A stretch of 64,000 nucleotides of DNA, from positions 105,533,661 to 105,597,660 of the forward strand of contig CATQJL010000001.1 in assembly GCA_958299035.1 (NCBI GenBank), given 5' to 3'. Each line of letters opens with the position of its first letter. Positions within the stretch are counted from its first letter, which is position 1. Shown in pieces: positions 12,712 through 24,424 of this stretch. The notes beneath the pieces were generated by a model. It was not told where the DNA came from. It worked only from the letters and a program-made list of their open reading frames with translations, and did not search any database. Source of the stretch: Cylicocyclus nassatus. Its lineage: Eukaryota; Nematoda; Chromadorea; Rhabditida; Strongylidae. The position numbers were made by a program, and so were the translations under genes.

Positions 12712-14238
12712 GCTTTTCGTTTTGACTTAAACTGATCTGCATATGTGCGTATGCACGAAGATGGCACATGTTAAACATTATATGAGATTTGCGTTTTAAG
12801 GCGAGTAAGAGTTGCACAGTTTGTTTCGTCGGTCGTCGAAAAAAATGATTAAGCTTTTCTATACCAACAAATTGCATAATTTTTGTAACCATAACCAAAG
12901 AAAAGTGAGTGTTGCTAAAATCTCACTTCCACATTGTTGTGGATTTATAATAGTTGGCCCCACATTACCATTTCCGTATCTGGCATCAAAATCTACCGTC
13001 AGTGCTACTGTGCTGCAAAGGTTTTTGTTTCCAGTGTAGTGCACTTACGCATGTTTGCTCCAGCGCAACTTTTGTACTCTTTTCTAGGTAACATTGAGCA
13101 AGATAATAAATTTTTCTAATCAATGACGGCAAAGTCTAGCGGTTTTGTAGACCCATCTCATAGGTAAGCGTATAGGGGAATATAAGATCTGCAGAATTTC
13201 GCTTAATGCTCGAAGACTACGTTGTCGTTCTCTTCGGATTAGTTCACACTTTGCCGTGTTCTGACCCTGGTGCTATGCTATACTCATCGTGACTTATTCT
13301 GCTCAATCATTACCATTTTCAAGCTCTTGATGCAAAACATGAATGAAGTCATCTTTCATTTCACACATGTAAGGGACTTTGTAGAAATTTATTCTCGTTT
13401 CCAGAAATCCCAGTTGCCAGAGTGAAAAGCGTTTTGACAACAATAAGCGAAGAAGTTTCCATGATTCAGGTTTTGGTGAAGTGCTTGTTGTTCCTTGTAG
13501 TTGAATTAACCGTAGCCACTGTAAGTCCGCGACATCAAGCTGCTTTCAAATGAGTTATATTTGTCAAAACCCGAAAAAGTTCTAATATTTGAACTCCCAT
13601 AACTCCTGACTCCTTTTAGGTAATCGTTTGGCAGATAATAAACATATAATTGGAATCAGCGTTTTGAGACGAGTCTAATGATTTACACCTTGTCGGGAAT
13701 GGATGGGTTAAGTTCTGACCATTTCCTCATCAGTAATCGAAAAGTTTTATCAGTTTCAAAAACGTAACCAATCATTTTTTTCGGCAAACTTGGAAGATCT
13801 ACCCACCCGTCGTTGGGTGCTTCCGATTTTCATTCATCACGGGTAGAATTCGTTTGAGCGGTAAAGAATAGCACGATCTCAATTAGGCAGATTGATTTAT
13901 ACCGTTAATGATCTCCCAGATATCCTCATCCTTACGATCATCATGCTACTGTCAAGTACTTTTTGCACGACTAATTACACGCATGTTCAAACTAAACATT
14001 TCTAAGAACTAGGAAAAATAGAAAGTAATAGAGATGACACATTTTTGGAATGCTAGCTTATGAATAGCAGTAAGCGTAGTGCATTGATTTCCATGCCATT
14101 ACTGCTGCAAAATTCAGATTTGCTGCTAAATGTAAAACACGAAGTGATTTTGTGCAACGACTCAATGTTCATCAGAATGATTGTCATTCAATAGTAAAGT
14201 TGGCAAGTAGCAATTGGATATCGAATTCTTGATGGCTT
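12712..14238. other. Intergenic gap downstream of Kunitz paralogue B
   Basis: AT-rich. A stretch at about 13600-13730 holds a half copy of the ACAAGG-family inner block (TTGGAATCAGCGTTTTGAG). No supported exon. Confidence 0.4.
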
Positions 14239-17200
14239 TCATGACTTGCAGCAATAAGAGAAGAAATTCCCATATCGGCACCGGCTTCCCTTGGGACAGA
14301 AGTTATAGCTGCACTTCTTGCCGAGCACTGGAAATGCCTACAAAAAATTTGTTGAGAGGCTTTCAAACAATGTTGGAAAGATTAGCAGAGAGTCTCTGTT
14401 TCTTTCCAGGAAACCAAATCCAGCGCACAGATAATCGGTCACTACATTACCTGAGCTAGAATGAAAAATATTGGAAGCACCTAAAGTATATACGGAATGC
14501 TGATTGCAAAACTTTGAAGCTGATGATATATGAAAAAATTTCCTAGCAGTGGAAAATTGAATGACGGCGATTGAAACATTGTTTTAAGGAATTTGAGGTA
14601 AGATTCAGACGTGTTTCTTCGTCAAAAAAAACCTTGCAAAAGCCATATATGGCAAGCTACTCACTTGTCCATTAATCACTTGTTGTAACAACTTCTTATT
14701 CCCACAGCTCGGATTTAAGTCGGCTTGAAGCTTTTCTGGAAGATATAGAATCAATGGGTAGATAAGAAATGCAAAACTCATAGAAAAAGCAAGGTTGAAG
14801 TAAATTCTGAATAAGCTGTTCATAAACAATCAGCTTTGGATTGACTGCTTTACGGTGGAAGACGATGTCTAGTGAAGAATTGAAAATATATCAATGTTTT
14901 TGCTTCTTAGTAGAATGCGTCACTCTCATTTAACGAGCACATCTGTTCATACGCTTACCCTCGTTTTGCTGATCGCAGCATATTCCAGATTTCCCATCGA
15001 ACAAACAGACTGTGCCACTCGGACACAATCCTCTTTTATCGCAGGTTCCCTTGGGTTTCGCATTGGCTGCACATGAAATTTTCAGCTGATCTGCTGAAAA
15101 TGAACAAAAGTAAAATCTGCTTGGGCAGGGAGATTCACTTGAAAGTTTATACTCGAGTCATAATGATTTTCTCTTCGAAAAATTGAAACATGCTGTTTGT
15201 CAGTAAGGTTTGTAATCTTTTTCGCAGGATTCAAGAGAAGTATTGTAACTTTCAACTTAGGTAAGGTGAAAATTGGACTGGCGGGAGTCCGCTTCGCAAG
15301 AGTCGCGCCGTTTCGCAGTCTGCGTCTCTTCATCCAATCTATCTCGTTGAGCCAGAAGTGGTGCGGACGCGCTGCTCACTTGAAATTTTCGCCTACTCAA
15401 GGTTGTAAAAGAAGCTGAACGAAGCTTCCAAGTTTCCTCTTTCCTCAACCTCGGCATAGTTAGTAATGTGATTAGTATGTTAGTAAGCCGTTGCGAGGTT
15501 AGTACGATTTATTAGTGGCGGCCTGACATTTCGACTTTGTCGTCTTCTTCAGAGGCCTAAAGTGGTAAGAGATTGAAGATTTATACTCCACCAGAAACCT
15601 CCCTCATACCGGCTAGCCCCGATATCACCCCAGGACGCCAGAAAAATCGAATAGCGTGAAGGATGAACTCACCTCTTCCACCGTCGCACGCAGATCTTGG
15701 TGCGGCCGTCCTTCGATACCACTCAGTACTAATAAGGAATGTTTGCATTCCATTATTGGGTGTTATGATTACTCAAACAATCACAGGCTCTCAGCCGGAA
15801 GCCACAAAGCCACCGCGAAAACCCACTAAAAGCGCGGTGGCTTTGTGGCTGCCGGCTGAGAGCCTGTGATTGTCTGAGTAATCATAACACGCGGGAAGCG
15901 ACAGTGAGGCGATGAGACCACCGCGCTTTTGGTGGGTTTTCGCGGTGGCTTTGTGGCTGCCGGCTGAGAGCCTGTGATTGTCTGAGTAGTGGCCTTCTTC
16001 AAATCGCATAGCGGTAGAAAAGGCATAAAGTCATTTGTGATTGACAAGCATTCACGGCTGTTCATGAGTGGGTTTCTAGCAGAAATCCAGAGTGCGTCGA
16101 GGGCTTTTCTAGCAGAAATATCACCTTCGCGTGCCAGTATCAAACTCTGATTCTGAAATCTCCACCCTCGTGACATTCAAATCTATGTTTACCGAGAGGA
16201 GTAGTAAGACTTTCCCGCTTCATACTGGCTAGGTGTTCTTTCATTCTTATTCCGAGTGGTCTACCAATCTCACCAATGTAAGTGGCACTGCAGTTTGTAT
16301 ATTCCAGTTTATAAATCACGCCGATTTTATTGCAGTCACCAACTTTACCAAACGGACAAACTACGCGGTTTAGAACAATGCAGTAGTTGTCGTAAAGCCT
16401 GTTACGTAGCCGCTTCTTGATGCTGTGGTCTACCTCGCCCTTTTGGGTACGTGTAGCCATTCGTTCGAGCAATGTCCAGCGCCCTTCTTTGCGATTCCCT
16501 CCGCTCTTCTTCTCCTGTGCACACTTTCGTAGCTGTCTTAAGCATGTTATAAATAACGGCTCTTTTGATAGAGATCGGATGCGCAGAACGAGCATTGACT
16601 AGGATGTTCTTGGAGCTTTTCATACGATACCATTTTACACTTGTCAAACCGATGGACAGTTTGAATTCCACATTCAAGTAGGGAAGCCAGCCGTCTTTTG
16701 GTTGTTGCTGTGTGCAGATTATGTATTGTGACTGGTGGTTAAGTAATCGAAAACACTCATCCATTTTGGATTGTGTTGATGTTATGACGCAACAGTCATC
16801 TATGTAACGACAATACATAAGAGGACTACGCGACAACACTGGTTCTTCAATCCTACTCATGCAGACCGCGTGTACTGGAATACGCATTAGTAATAAAGCT
16901 AAACGCCCTCATGCAAACTTGACTCGCACACAATGGCTTGGTTTCAAGGAAGTACGTGATCTAGTTTCGAAAGGCAGTACGCATATCGGTAAGCGACAAA
17001 GATGGCGATGTCAGCAATTGCGACTTTGTAGGTTTTGGAGCGTAGTGTTGTTCTACCAGATAATGAAAAAATTAGGTCGATTTGAGCAGTGGCTGCCGAG
17101 AGCGAGAATTTCAAAAAATTAAGCGATTTTAGGTTACTTAGTGACAGCTGATGTTTAGACTCCTATAAATCTGGAATGTGAAGATGTGCAATGTTGCGAC

Positions 17201-18308
17201 TTCATAAGTTTTGTAGAATAGGAATTTCTTTATCGGACTATGCCGTACCGATCCATTGAAATACCGCCGAAATTCAGGCTTAAAAAAACAGGTAAAAAGC
17301 CGCTTTTTGGAATTCAACAGCTCATAACTTCTTCAGAATTGCATAAGCATGTTGCGACTTCATAGGTTAGATTCTTCTCTTCAACAGCTTTCAGAAGATG
17401 TATAATATGTGGGGGGGGGGGGGTCAATGATTTTTGCGGCTCTAACCCAGGGTGCAGACTTTTCACCCCAAAGTCTCCACCTCGCCCATGTTAATGTATT
17501 GGCTGGAGACCGCCGGTGAAGACTTTTGGGTGAAAAGTTTCCACTCCTATGCCGTGAGAAGCGCGAATAATGAGATCAAATCAGGGGTCACTAGTTAAGT
17601 ATAAAAGTAAGACAGTACAGCTTTTGACATACATAAGTGGTCTGCACCCAAAAAATTATCATCGGCTAAGGTGAGCAGTAGCTTATCTTGCTTTTGGTTG
17701 AGGCGTTGTTTTTCCTAGAGGGTTGTGCTCTTTTCTGTAATAGGCGAGGTGTCTGATCGGATAGTTTACTTATGTGTCTTCGATTTTTCAGACCTGAAGA
17801 AGGCGAATTTGCCCGACACTTATTCTGTATTCAGTGCTATTAAGATATGTACCAATCTTGGACTACATTCAAACAACTAACGAGAAGTGAGAATGGATTA
17901 TTGCTATTGCAGCTGTCTCTTACTGTATGTTAGACACCAGAGAGGAAGGAACTTACCTGTCATGCAAGTAGTGTAGCATTTTTGTGCATCCTGAAAGTTG
18001 TTGCCGTTTCCTCCACAGCCAGTGTAACCAAAGGGAAGACAATTACGAGTTTCTGGGTCGAAATGATACTAAAATCTCACAAGCAATTATACAAAGGTTC
18101 AAAGTGACATCCTTACTCTGGTTTGAGGAGGTCCTTTGCATTTCTTCCCCAGATCGACTGGCAGTTTACAATTCGCAGGAAGAGCTAAATTAAGAGAAAA
18201 TCATAACGATTTGAGTAAATATTAACCACCATTAAATAGACAAAGCTGCGAATTTATGCACATACCGTACAACGGTGAAATAAAGGTAAGAAGCAACAAA
18301 AGCCACAT
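14239..18308 (-). CDS. Secreted Kunitz plus lustrin-type cysteine-rich protein (paralogue B)
   Basis: Six coding exons: 18308-18266, 18184-18117, 18068-17957, 15066-14959, 14735-14665 and 14337-14239 (stop TGA); 501 nt, 166 residues. Intron phases 1,0,1,1,0 are identical to paralogue A. Exon 1 encodes the signal peptide MWLLLLLTFISPLYG. Exons 2-3 form one Kunitz domain with six Cys (core LPFGYTGCGGNGNNF) and Lys after the second Cys at the predicted P1 site. Exon 4 is a lustrin-type domain (LCPSGTVC...ICC) that lacks the first Cys present in A. Exons 5-6 form the last Cys-rich module (NPSCGNKK, FCPKGSRC...YCC). A GATTTAG acceptor 22 nt before the ATG suggests trans-splicing. Intron 3 (2.9 kb) contains a Penelope-like element and palindromic repeats. 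Likely a secreted serine-protease inhibitor or matrix protein; the target is unknown. Confidence 0.88.
15265..15440. repeat. Dispersed GC-rich repeat, copy 1
   Basis: The stretch beginning GGCGGGAGTCCGCTTCGCAA is repeated with about 80% identity by eye at 45262-45410, and more distantly inside the element at 57151-57631. Probably the interior of a TACAGTCTG-type DNA transposon. It lies in intron 3 of Kunitz paralogue B. Confidence 0.6.
15520..15558 (-). ncRNA. Possible hammerhead ribozyme motif linked to the Penelope-like element
   Basis: Read on the minus strand: AGGCCT, then CTGAAGA, a hairpin GAC..GTC, GAAA, then TGTC followed by AGGCC. This is the order of a minimal type I hammerhead: stem I (AGGCCT paired with AGGCC), box CUGANGA, stem II, box GAAA, cleavage triplet GUC. 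One extra A lies between CUGAAGA and stem II compared with the consensus, and stem III is almost absent. Penelope-like elements are known to carry such minimal hammerheads, and this lies about 430 bp beyond the Penelope ORF on the same strand. Confidence 0.4.
15763..15990. repeat. Palindromic repeat with a third partial copy
   Basis: 15763-15892 is an almost perfect palindrome with arms running from TGTTATGATTACTC inward through CAGGCTCTCAGCCGG to CCACCGCG. A further copy of one arm follows at about 15910-15990. The loop is very short, so the DNA or RNA can form a strong hairpin. It lies between the Penelope ORF remnant and the hammerhead-like motif. Confidence 0.8.
15990..16890 (-). pseudogene. 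Penelope-like retroelement remnant (RT and GIY-YIG endonuclease)
   Basis: In intron 3 of Kunitz paralogue B, same strand. The first frame (16887-16402) holds the end of a reverse transcriptase: YCRYIDDCCVIT is the catalytic motif and LPYLNVEFKLS follows it. After a frameshift, the second frame (to 16140) holds a GIY-YIG nuclease (GVIYKLEYTNCSATYIGEIG). A further shift gives a C-terminal block ending near 15990 with ALDALWISARNPLMN. This order, RT then GIY-YIG, is diagnostic of Penelope-like elements. The 5' part of the RT is missing and the frame is broken twice, so it is inactive. Confidence 0.85.
17411..17552. repeat. Poly-G tract and short inverted repeat
   Basis: A run of 13 G at 17411-17423 is followed by an imperfect inverted repeat at about 17452-17552 (arms contain ACTTTTCACCC and GGGTGAAAAGT). 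Both lie in intron 3 of Kunitz paralogue B. Possibly a tiny MITE; no target duplication seen. Confidence 0.5.
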
Positions 18309-18431
18309 CTGTTTTTGGTCTTGAACCCTAAATCAATAGATAGATTTTACATAATCATTTGCACCCAAATGATGAACTGGAAAGATGCTTAAAAGGACTT
18401 GATATGCTCTCACGTTCTCATTCTTTCATTC

Positions 18432-18855
18432 TACCTTTTCCGCAGTCTAGAGTTTGTCTTAGCGTTTTTAGCCACATATATGTAGCAGGTTAATTTAGCA
18501 TGTTTGTGTTTTTGCGGTCGGAAACGGCTGACGTTCATTGATTTTAGTGAGGTAAAACAATCTTTGATTTACGGACAAAACTCCGCAAACAAGACCAAAC
18601 TGCTCGCTTCAAGCAGCAAGTGGCCGGGAAGCCACCAACAAAATATGCATGGCAAGCTAACAAATTCCCTTTGTCTCGATCGGTAGATTCTTAAGTATTC
18701 CATTAGGTCGCAACATACGACGACGATGGTCTTTTAGCCAAATTGAAACCAAAAGCAAAAGCCGAATATATATGCACAAGGCTTTGTATTCCATAATTAA
18801 TCGTCGCCCATAGCAGTGTTGCAAGAAACAGGAGTGGGAGTTTCATCATTATCAT
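18432..18855 (-). pseudogene. Relic of a third Kunitz/lustrin paralogue
   Basis: Directly upstream of paralogue B on the same strand. 18855-18792 is a signal-peptide exon like those of A and B: it follows a CTTTAG acceptor, encodes MIMMKLPLLFLATLLWATINY and ends with one extra base, giving the same phase 1. The donor GT has become GA. About 340 bp further, at 18470-18432, a stretch reads TLRQTLDCGKG, like exon 5 of A and B (DENPDCGKK). No Kunitz or middle exons lie between, so the copy is collapsed. The call rests on position, exon phase and short similarity. Confidence 0.5.
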
Positions 18856-19067
18856 TCTAAAGTGTGTGGAAAACTTCATGCATAACATGACTAATAAGAT
18901 ATATACAGTAAATGCAAACGAACCGAAAAATCATACAGCATCCTAATAATAAGCGATCAAAAAATCATGAATGACGAAGAGATGACAGAAGTACATAAGT
19001 GCTTTTAGAAAGGCGTTGTACAACGGCTTCACTGGTGTATGGTACTTACAGGACGGGTCGGGGGTTA

Positions 19068-19958
19068 GGGTGCCTTCATACTGCGCCGGCAGCCGCCGCT
19101 GGCAGCCCGCAGCAGCCCGCAGCAGCCTCCAGCAGCCCGCAGCAGCCGCCAGCAGCCCGCAGCAGCCGCCAGCAGCACGTAGCAGCCCGTAGCCGCCGCT
19201 GGCCGCTTTCGATCCGGAGCGAAAAAGCACCAGGATCTTACTACTTTGAGTGCTGTCACCTACGCCTTTCATCTTCTATGCTTTTTCTTCTGTTGCCGCG
19301 AATGCGAGCTTGATTTCACACATTACATGTGATCCACTGTTCTGTTGCCGCACTTTGCATCCTCCTTGGTCCCTAAATTTCACTTTTGCAATCTGTCTTG
19401 TCTATAACGATCGTGAGTGATTGTCAAAGTCAGAAGAACCCACCCCGCGAATCAATTCGGCAAACTTGCGAAATAGTAGAATGCTTAGATATGCATCGAT
19501 ATCTAACAAGAAGATTGAAGCAATAGCATACTCATAAAGTAAACGAATTGCACACCTGCAGAAAATGGACGCATCCAACGTTAGAGGGAATCACAAAGGA
19601 AAGAAGCTTCTGCATACTATGATTCAAAGGATGAGCATACGGCGTCAAGGTAATAAATGATACAAATAATGACACATAATGACACAAATATGATATGTGG
19701 ATCGAACTACACACTGGTGGCAACAGAAGGAAAAACGTGGAAAACGAAAAGAGTAGGCAGGAGCACTAAGATTTTCAAGTACTGATAATTTCGCGTTCCT
19801 TTAACAAAAGCGGCCAGCGGCGGCTACAGGCTGCTGGCGGCTGCTGCGGGCTGCTGGCGGCTGCTGCGGGCTGCTGACGGCTGCTGGCGGCTGCTACGGG
19901 CTGCTGGCGGCTGCTACGGGCTGCTAGCGGCGGCTGCCGGCGCGGTATGAAGGCACCC
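19068..19958. mobile_element. PIF/Harbinger-like element with CAG-rich repeat arms
   Basis: The ends GGGTGCCTTCATACTGCGCCGG and their inverted copy (read for 20 bases or fewer at each side) are flanked by TTA at 19065-19067 and 19959-19961, a three-base target duplication typical of PIF/Harbinger elements. Just inside each end is a run of imperfect GCAGCAGCC-type units (about 19085-19200) or its complement (about 19815-19935). The long frames in these arms are repeat artefacts, not genes. No transposase is present. Confidence 0.75.
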
Positions 19959-19961
19959 TTA

Positions 19962-22091
19962 TTGCGGTCCCAGGATCAGTTAAGCGGACAGCTCGCTGCA
20001 TTGATGATCGGTGGCAGGGCAAGCATTCACGAAAATATCCCAATGCAGTTGTTCAAGATAGACTCGAAAAAGTTTTTTGTGTCGTAAAACGATTCACCAT
20101 ATACAGAGGAATTACTTCACGATACACAAGTAATTATGAGCTGAATTCTTGTTTTGTGGTTATGTTTATTTTAAAAAGAGCGCTTTGCGCGTCATTTTTC
20201 CAGCTTCACGAAAGATGATAACCGAGATAAATTCGAGAAACGTCGAGCACGGCTGCTTCATCAATCTTGTTACTTTTGCATAATTTGCATTTTCTTTCGT
20301 ATCTTCCTGTAACATCTATCATTAAGGTAAATAAGCTTGTGTTACGGTAGACTCATATTTTCTGACTTGGATTTCGAACAGTTTTTGTACTCTTTTTCTT
20401 CCAATTTCAAAAACTATTATACAAAACAAGTACAAAAGACAAGTATGAAAATCTATTGAGTAGAAAAGGATAAACAAGTATTGTAGCAGTTATGTTTACC
20501 ACATATGTCCTTTTTATCAGTTATTCCTCTGTATCATTTGGTAATACTACTTATTTGCATTTGTTAGGTAGTTTTAGTATCATGTTATTTTGTTCTATGT
20601 TATCTTGTAGGTTTTCTTTTATAGTTTTTTAAATAAACGGTTTAATTACCAAAATTTGAGGTGCGCTTCAACACGAATAAGCCCGCGTGGCAGTTCATCA
20701 ACTGTAGTGGTCTCTTGGTATTCCAGGGTTGTTCTAAATATATCTCGTTACCTCAACACAGATATGTCCGTTCTCAAAAGTTTATCTAACTCTTTCCCTT
20801 GAAGAAACTTTTACTCATTCTCCTCTTGTCCTTGTCACTATCCTTCATGACCCCCACTTCTTTAGTACTTCCTTCTGTACCTAAAAAACTGCAGCATTGG
20901 GTTGGCGAGGCTTACGAGTATAAGCCTTCTTGGAGGAACAGATGTTGATAGAACTTTCCCTACTTAGCAACTCTCGATCGCAACCAACTAAGTTTCAACA
21001 AGGATCCCAGTGTTCTTAAATAGAAGTTAGAAAGTCATTTGATAAGCGGTACAATGTTAAATGGTAAAGATTCAAAATCAGGCTGTTGGGGCTCAAACCC
21101 AGAATCATCAAAATCAGAATGAGAATGTTCAGAATATGCACCATTTTCAAAGTCTCAGACTGGGTTGGACACCATCTAAATGTATATGGATGTATCTATA
21201 TCCGACGCCCATTATTCTCATTATATTCTGAAATAAGTCGGCAAAAAATTTGTTTGTTAAACTGGTGTGTAAACAGCGCTAGTAGTCGAAATGATGCCTA
21301 TTGTTTTATTACTTCTTCCATACAAAAAATATCTGCATGGTCGAAGAAATGAGGTCTCTCTGTGAACATGATGAAAGGAAATTGATGCAAGTTTTTGTTC
21401 TCGTTAATAATGAGCTGGATCTTTGTGCTATCATTTAAGGCTTGGGAATTTTTGTAGATGATCAACTCCGGTTTATTTTCAAGTAGAGTTAATCTTTGAA
21501 AAAGCACTCTCAATCCTACTCTTAAGTTATCAAAGCATTTACTGCAACGATTTAAGACTCCTAACAAAATTGTACAAAGACTATAAAAACTTATGTCTTG
21601 CCGGAGTATGCTTCTTCAGTCTAGAGCCCGTTCTCTAAGAAGAACAGTGATTAGCTAGAGAAATGCAAAAATCTTTACGAGAGTAGTACTTTTTGCACAT
21701 GTTTCATTCCGGATACCTTCTACCTCCTTACAAACTAAGGCAATCTATTTTGGGACTGCGTAGCTTAAAATACAGACAAGTGTGCATTAACCTTATTTTT
21801 TGCTTCGCCTACTCCATCTGGAAGCTAGATTCGCTTTGAGCGGCTACTGAATCTTTAGACTTTCTGATGATTGCAGTAGAGGCTTTTCCATTATTTACCG
21901 TAAACTAGGCGCCAGAACTCTCCATAGCTTTTAACTTATTTTCGTACGGGACGGTGGTTGAGTCTTTTACCAATGAATTTGAGATTTCTTGTATGAACTT
22001 TACTGAATTTCGCAGAAAGCTGAAGAAAATAGACGTTCTACTTCTACAAAGTCTCGTTCATCTGTGCTTGATTTCGGTTACATCTGTTTAG
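19962..22091. other. AT-rich gap with one unidentified open frame
   Basis: No supported gene. The minus-strand frame 21567-21301 (89 codons, ends MEEVIKQ) reads like protein, with few low-complexity runs, but has no recognisable family motif and no clear splice partners. It could be an exon of a decayed gene or chance. Confidence 0.25.
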
Positions 22092-22444
22092 CAGTGGCGG
22101 ACCCAGGGGAAGGGCCTTCCCGAGAATGGGTGGCGAAATCTTTGAAATTTACTTACATAGGTTGCAAAAATGTGCAGGTGACTTGTTTACTCTTGTAAAT
22201 AATTAAAATAAATTTTAAAATTTTTTAAAAATTCAGATTAGCCTAGTAAAAAAATTTTTTTCGGAAGCATGGCTGCCTCCAGGCCTCCTTTTTCAAGATT
22301 TCAGTGGTTATGGACCTGCAAAATTTCTAAGAAACACCCCAAAAAAATTTCCGGAGGGCGTGGCTACCTCCACGCAACTTCATTTGGTGAAATTTTGCCG
22401 CTTCCCCTTCCTCCCTCCGGTCCGAAATCCTGGGACCGCCCCTG
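22092..22444. mobile_element. hAT-type MITE with 8-bp target duplication
   Basis: Starts CAGTGGCGGACCCAGG and ends with GGGACCGCCCCTG. It is flanked by identical 8-bp copies CTGTTTAG at 22084-22091 and 22445-22452, the hAT hallmark. 353 bp, no ORF of note. The interior (AAATTTTTT runs, GGCGTGGCTACCTCCACGC) is related to the copy at 53621-53974. Confidence 0.9.
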
Positions 22445-22452
22445 CTGTTTAG

Positions 22453-24264
22453 GTATTCTGGTGACTTCGCAGCGTAGCCGGCTGAAGGTTATCAATGGTT
22501 GGTCAGCACCTTGCCTTGAGGCACCCCCTGACCGTTCGTCCGGGATCCCTGAGAATTCCTACGTACTGACTTGAGTTGGTCAGCCGTTCCGGTGAGTGCC
22601 ATCATTTCACTGCGTCCGAAATTGGCAAAAGATCGGCGGGACACTCTCTCACCTTCCAGCAAAGGAGAACAACTAGGTCAGCCCAGCAAGGAGATGGTTT
22701 CGATCAAAATTTGCTCACTAACTATTGTTTTTTCCTTATCAATCTTGGCGCACTTGTATGTATATCAACAAATGAATAAGCAAATATTTCTCCTTAATTT
22801 ATGAATCAGGTCTCGTTTTTCAATCACATTTCTTTCTAAAAGGCGTTGTATCACTTCGTTCTTTTGTCAGTCGAAGAGTCAACTTGTCAGAACTGCGCTA
22901 TAACACTTTCGCTACCAGTACTCCTAACTTTGAACAAAGCTTTCGTTTGCTTCTGAGTCTTCTATGTGTTGTGTTACAAGGCAAAAATCTAATTTTTTGT
23001 CCATGAGATAGCATTGAGATTAGCTTCCTCGAAAGAGTTGTTGGGTAGGTTCGCCGGTTTGACACAGGTGCGAGCCGGTTGTTGTTTCCGAGGGAAAAAG
23101 CAAATTTTTCGCATAGATTTTGTCCTCGCTCAATGATTTACCTTCAGCAAGACCAAAACTGCTTCTGCACTTTTTTTTGACTTAAAAGGCACTATTCGCG
23201 CAAGGTTGAGGTACATCCAGTCACTTCATTTAATCACGTGTGTATTTTCACACTGTCCATCTTTGGCGCTCCCATCTTGAATTCTTGAAGCAAACAACCC
23301 TTTGAGTAAGTGTCTTCGATGTGTTCTCCTTGTCAGTGTCTTTCCTTACTAAGTATTAAGCAAAGTGATCTAAGCGATAACAGTCGGTCAGTCTCTTGCG
23401 TTTTTACGATTGCAACTCCAGTATATGAACGCCAAAGATGGAAGGTGTGAATGCACACATAATTACATGAAATGATTTGACTGTTGTGGGACTTTAGCTT
23501 CATCTGAAAGTGGATTTCTTTGAACACACTCTTGCACAAGTGCAAAATCATAAGGTTGAATAAGAAGAGGGAAATCCGCTTGGGAACTGGGAGACTTTTG
23601 CTCTAGGCAGGCCTTGCCCACCTGCGGTTTCGAACTGCAAACTAAAGTGCGTATGCCGCTATAGTCAAGATGATAGGCTCCTACAGCGACTCTGCGTCAC
23701 AGCGCTAGCGGGAATTGTCCTACTCGATCCAGTTTAAATCGAAGGTTTGCAGAACGCTTGTTCCCGCCGTTTTCGCGAAATCTATGTCGGAGTTTTCCAT
23801 TCAGCGCAGCGAATAAGCCCAGATAAGCAAAAAAGGTAAGGAATTGTGCTTTTGCTTGAACATTGCCTTCAAACTGCGCAAAAAATTGCTTTGTTGGATA
23901 TCGCACTCCAACACCATATGTGCTTTGAGCAGCCGGTTGCTTTGGATTTCTGACTAATAGTTTTTGTTATCTGTCCCGATTTAGCTTTAAATCTTCCGTC
24001 AGTTGTTCCGTCTTCATCCTTTCCGCTATTCGTCCTTCTTGCGCATAGCTTGATCAAAGCAATTCAATTAGCGCCTTAATCGTTTATTTTTCATTTTGGA
24101 GTTCCCTTCCTTCTTCTTTGCATGAAGACTTTGCGAAGCTCTAGGGTTGTAAAAGGGTCAAAGGAGATCTTGAACTTCGAGAAAATCGAAGGGGACCTTG
24201 TTTTTAAAATTTTCAAATGTCGTGAGCGGCGATCGATTATATGTATTCCATTGCTATTTCTTTG
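22453..24264. other. Gap without a recognised gene
   Basis: 22490-22700 is richer in GC and may be a fragment of an unclassified repeat. The rest is AT-rich. No exon chain, RNA gene or transposon end was found. Confidence 0.35.
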
Positions 24265-24424
24265 TTCAAAATGGGGTAGAGAACTATATGTCGCCGAAAA
24301 AGGGCGGTCCCCGCGGTCATTTGCGACAAATACGCACCCTTATACATGCGCGGACATGCGTTCCTGCAGGGATCCGCGCGGGACTCTTCCAAATTCGGCG
24401 ACATATAGTCCTCCACCCTTTGAA
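24265..24424. mobile_element. Short MITE (160 bp)
   Basis: Inverted ends TTCAAAATGGGGTAGAGAAC and, inverted on the right, TTCAAAGGGTGGAGGAC. The ends continue inward through ATATGTCGCCGAA, which is exactly complemented by TTCGGCGACATAT. No coding content. Confidence 0.75.

Noticed and set aside
14184..14366. Alternative frame of the last exon of Kunitz paralogue B
   Set aside because: The other frame gives the conserved Cys ladder and joins in phase from the acceptor at 14338-14339.
18943..19313. Frames of over 100 codons rich in Ala, Gly and Gln
   Set aside because: Translation of the CAG-rich arm of the element at 19068-19958.
23580..23700. Possible tRNA (GGTTTCGAACTGC resembles a B box)
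   Set aside because: No matching A box or acceptor stem could be folded around it.
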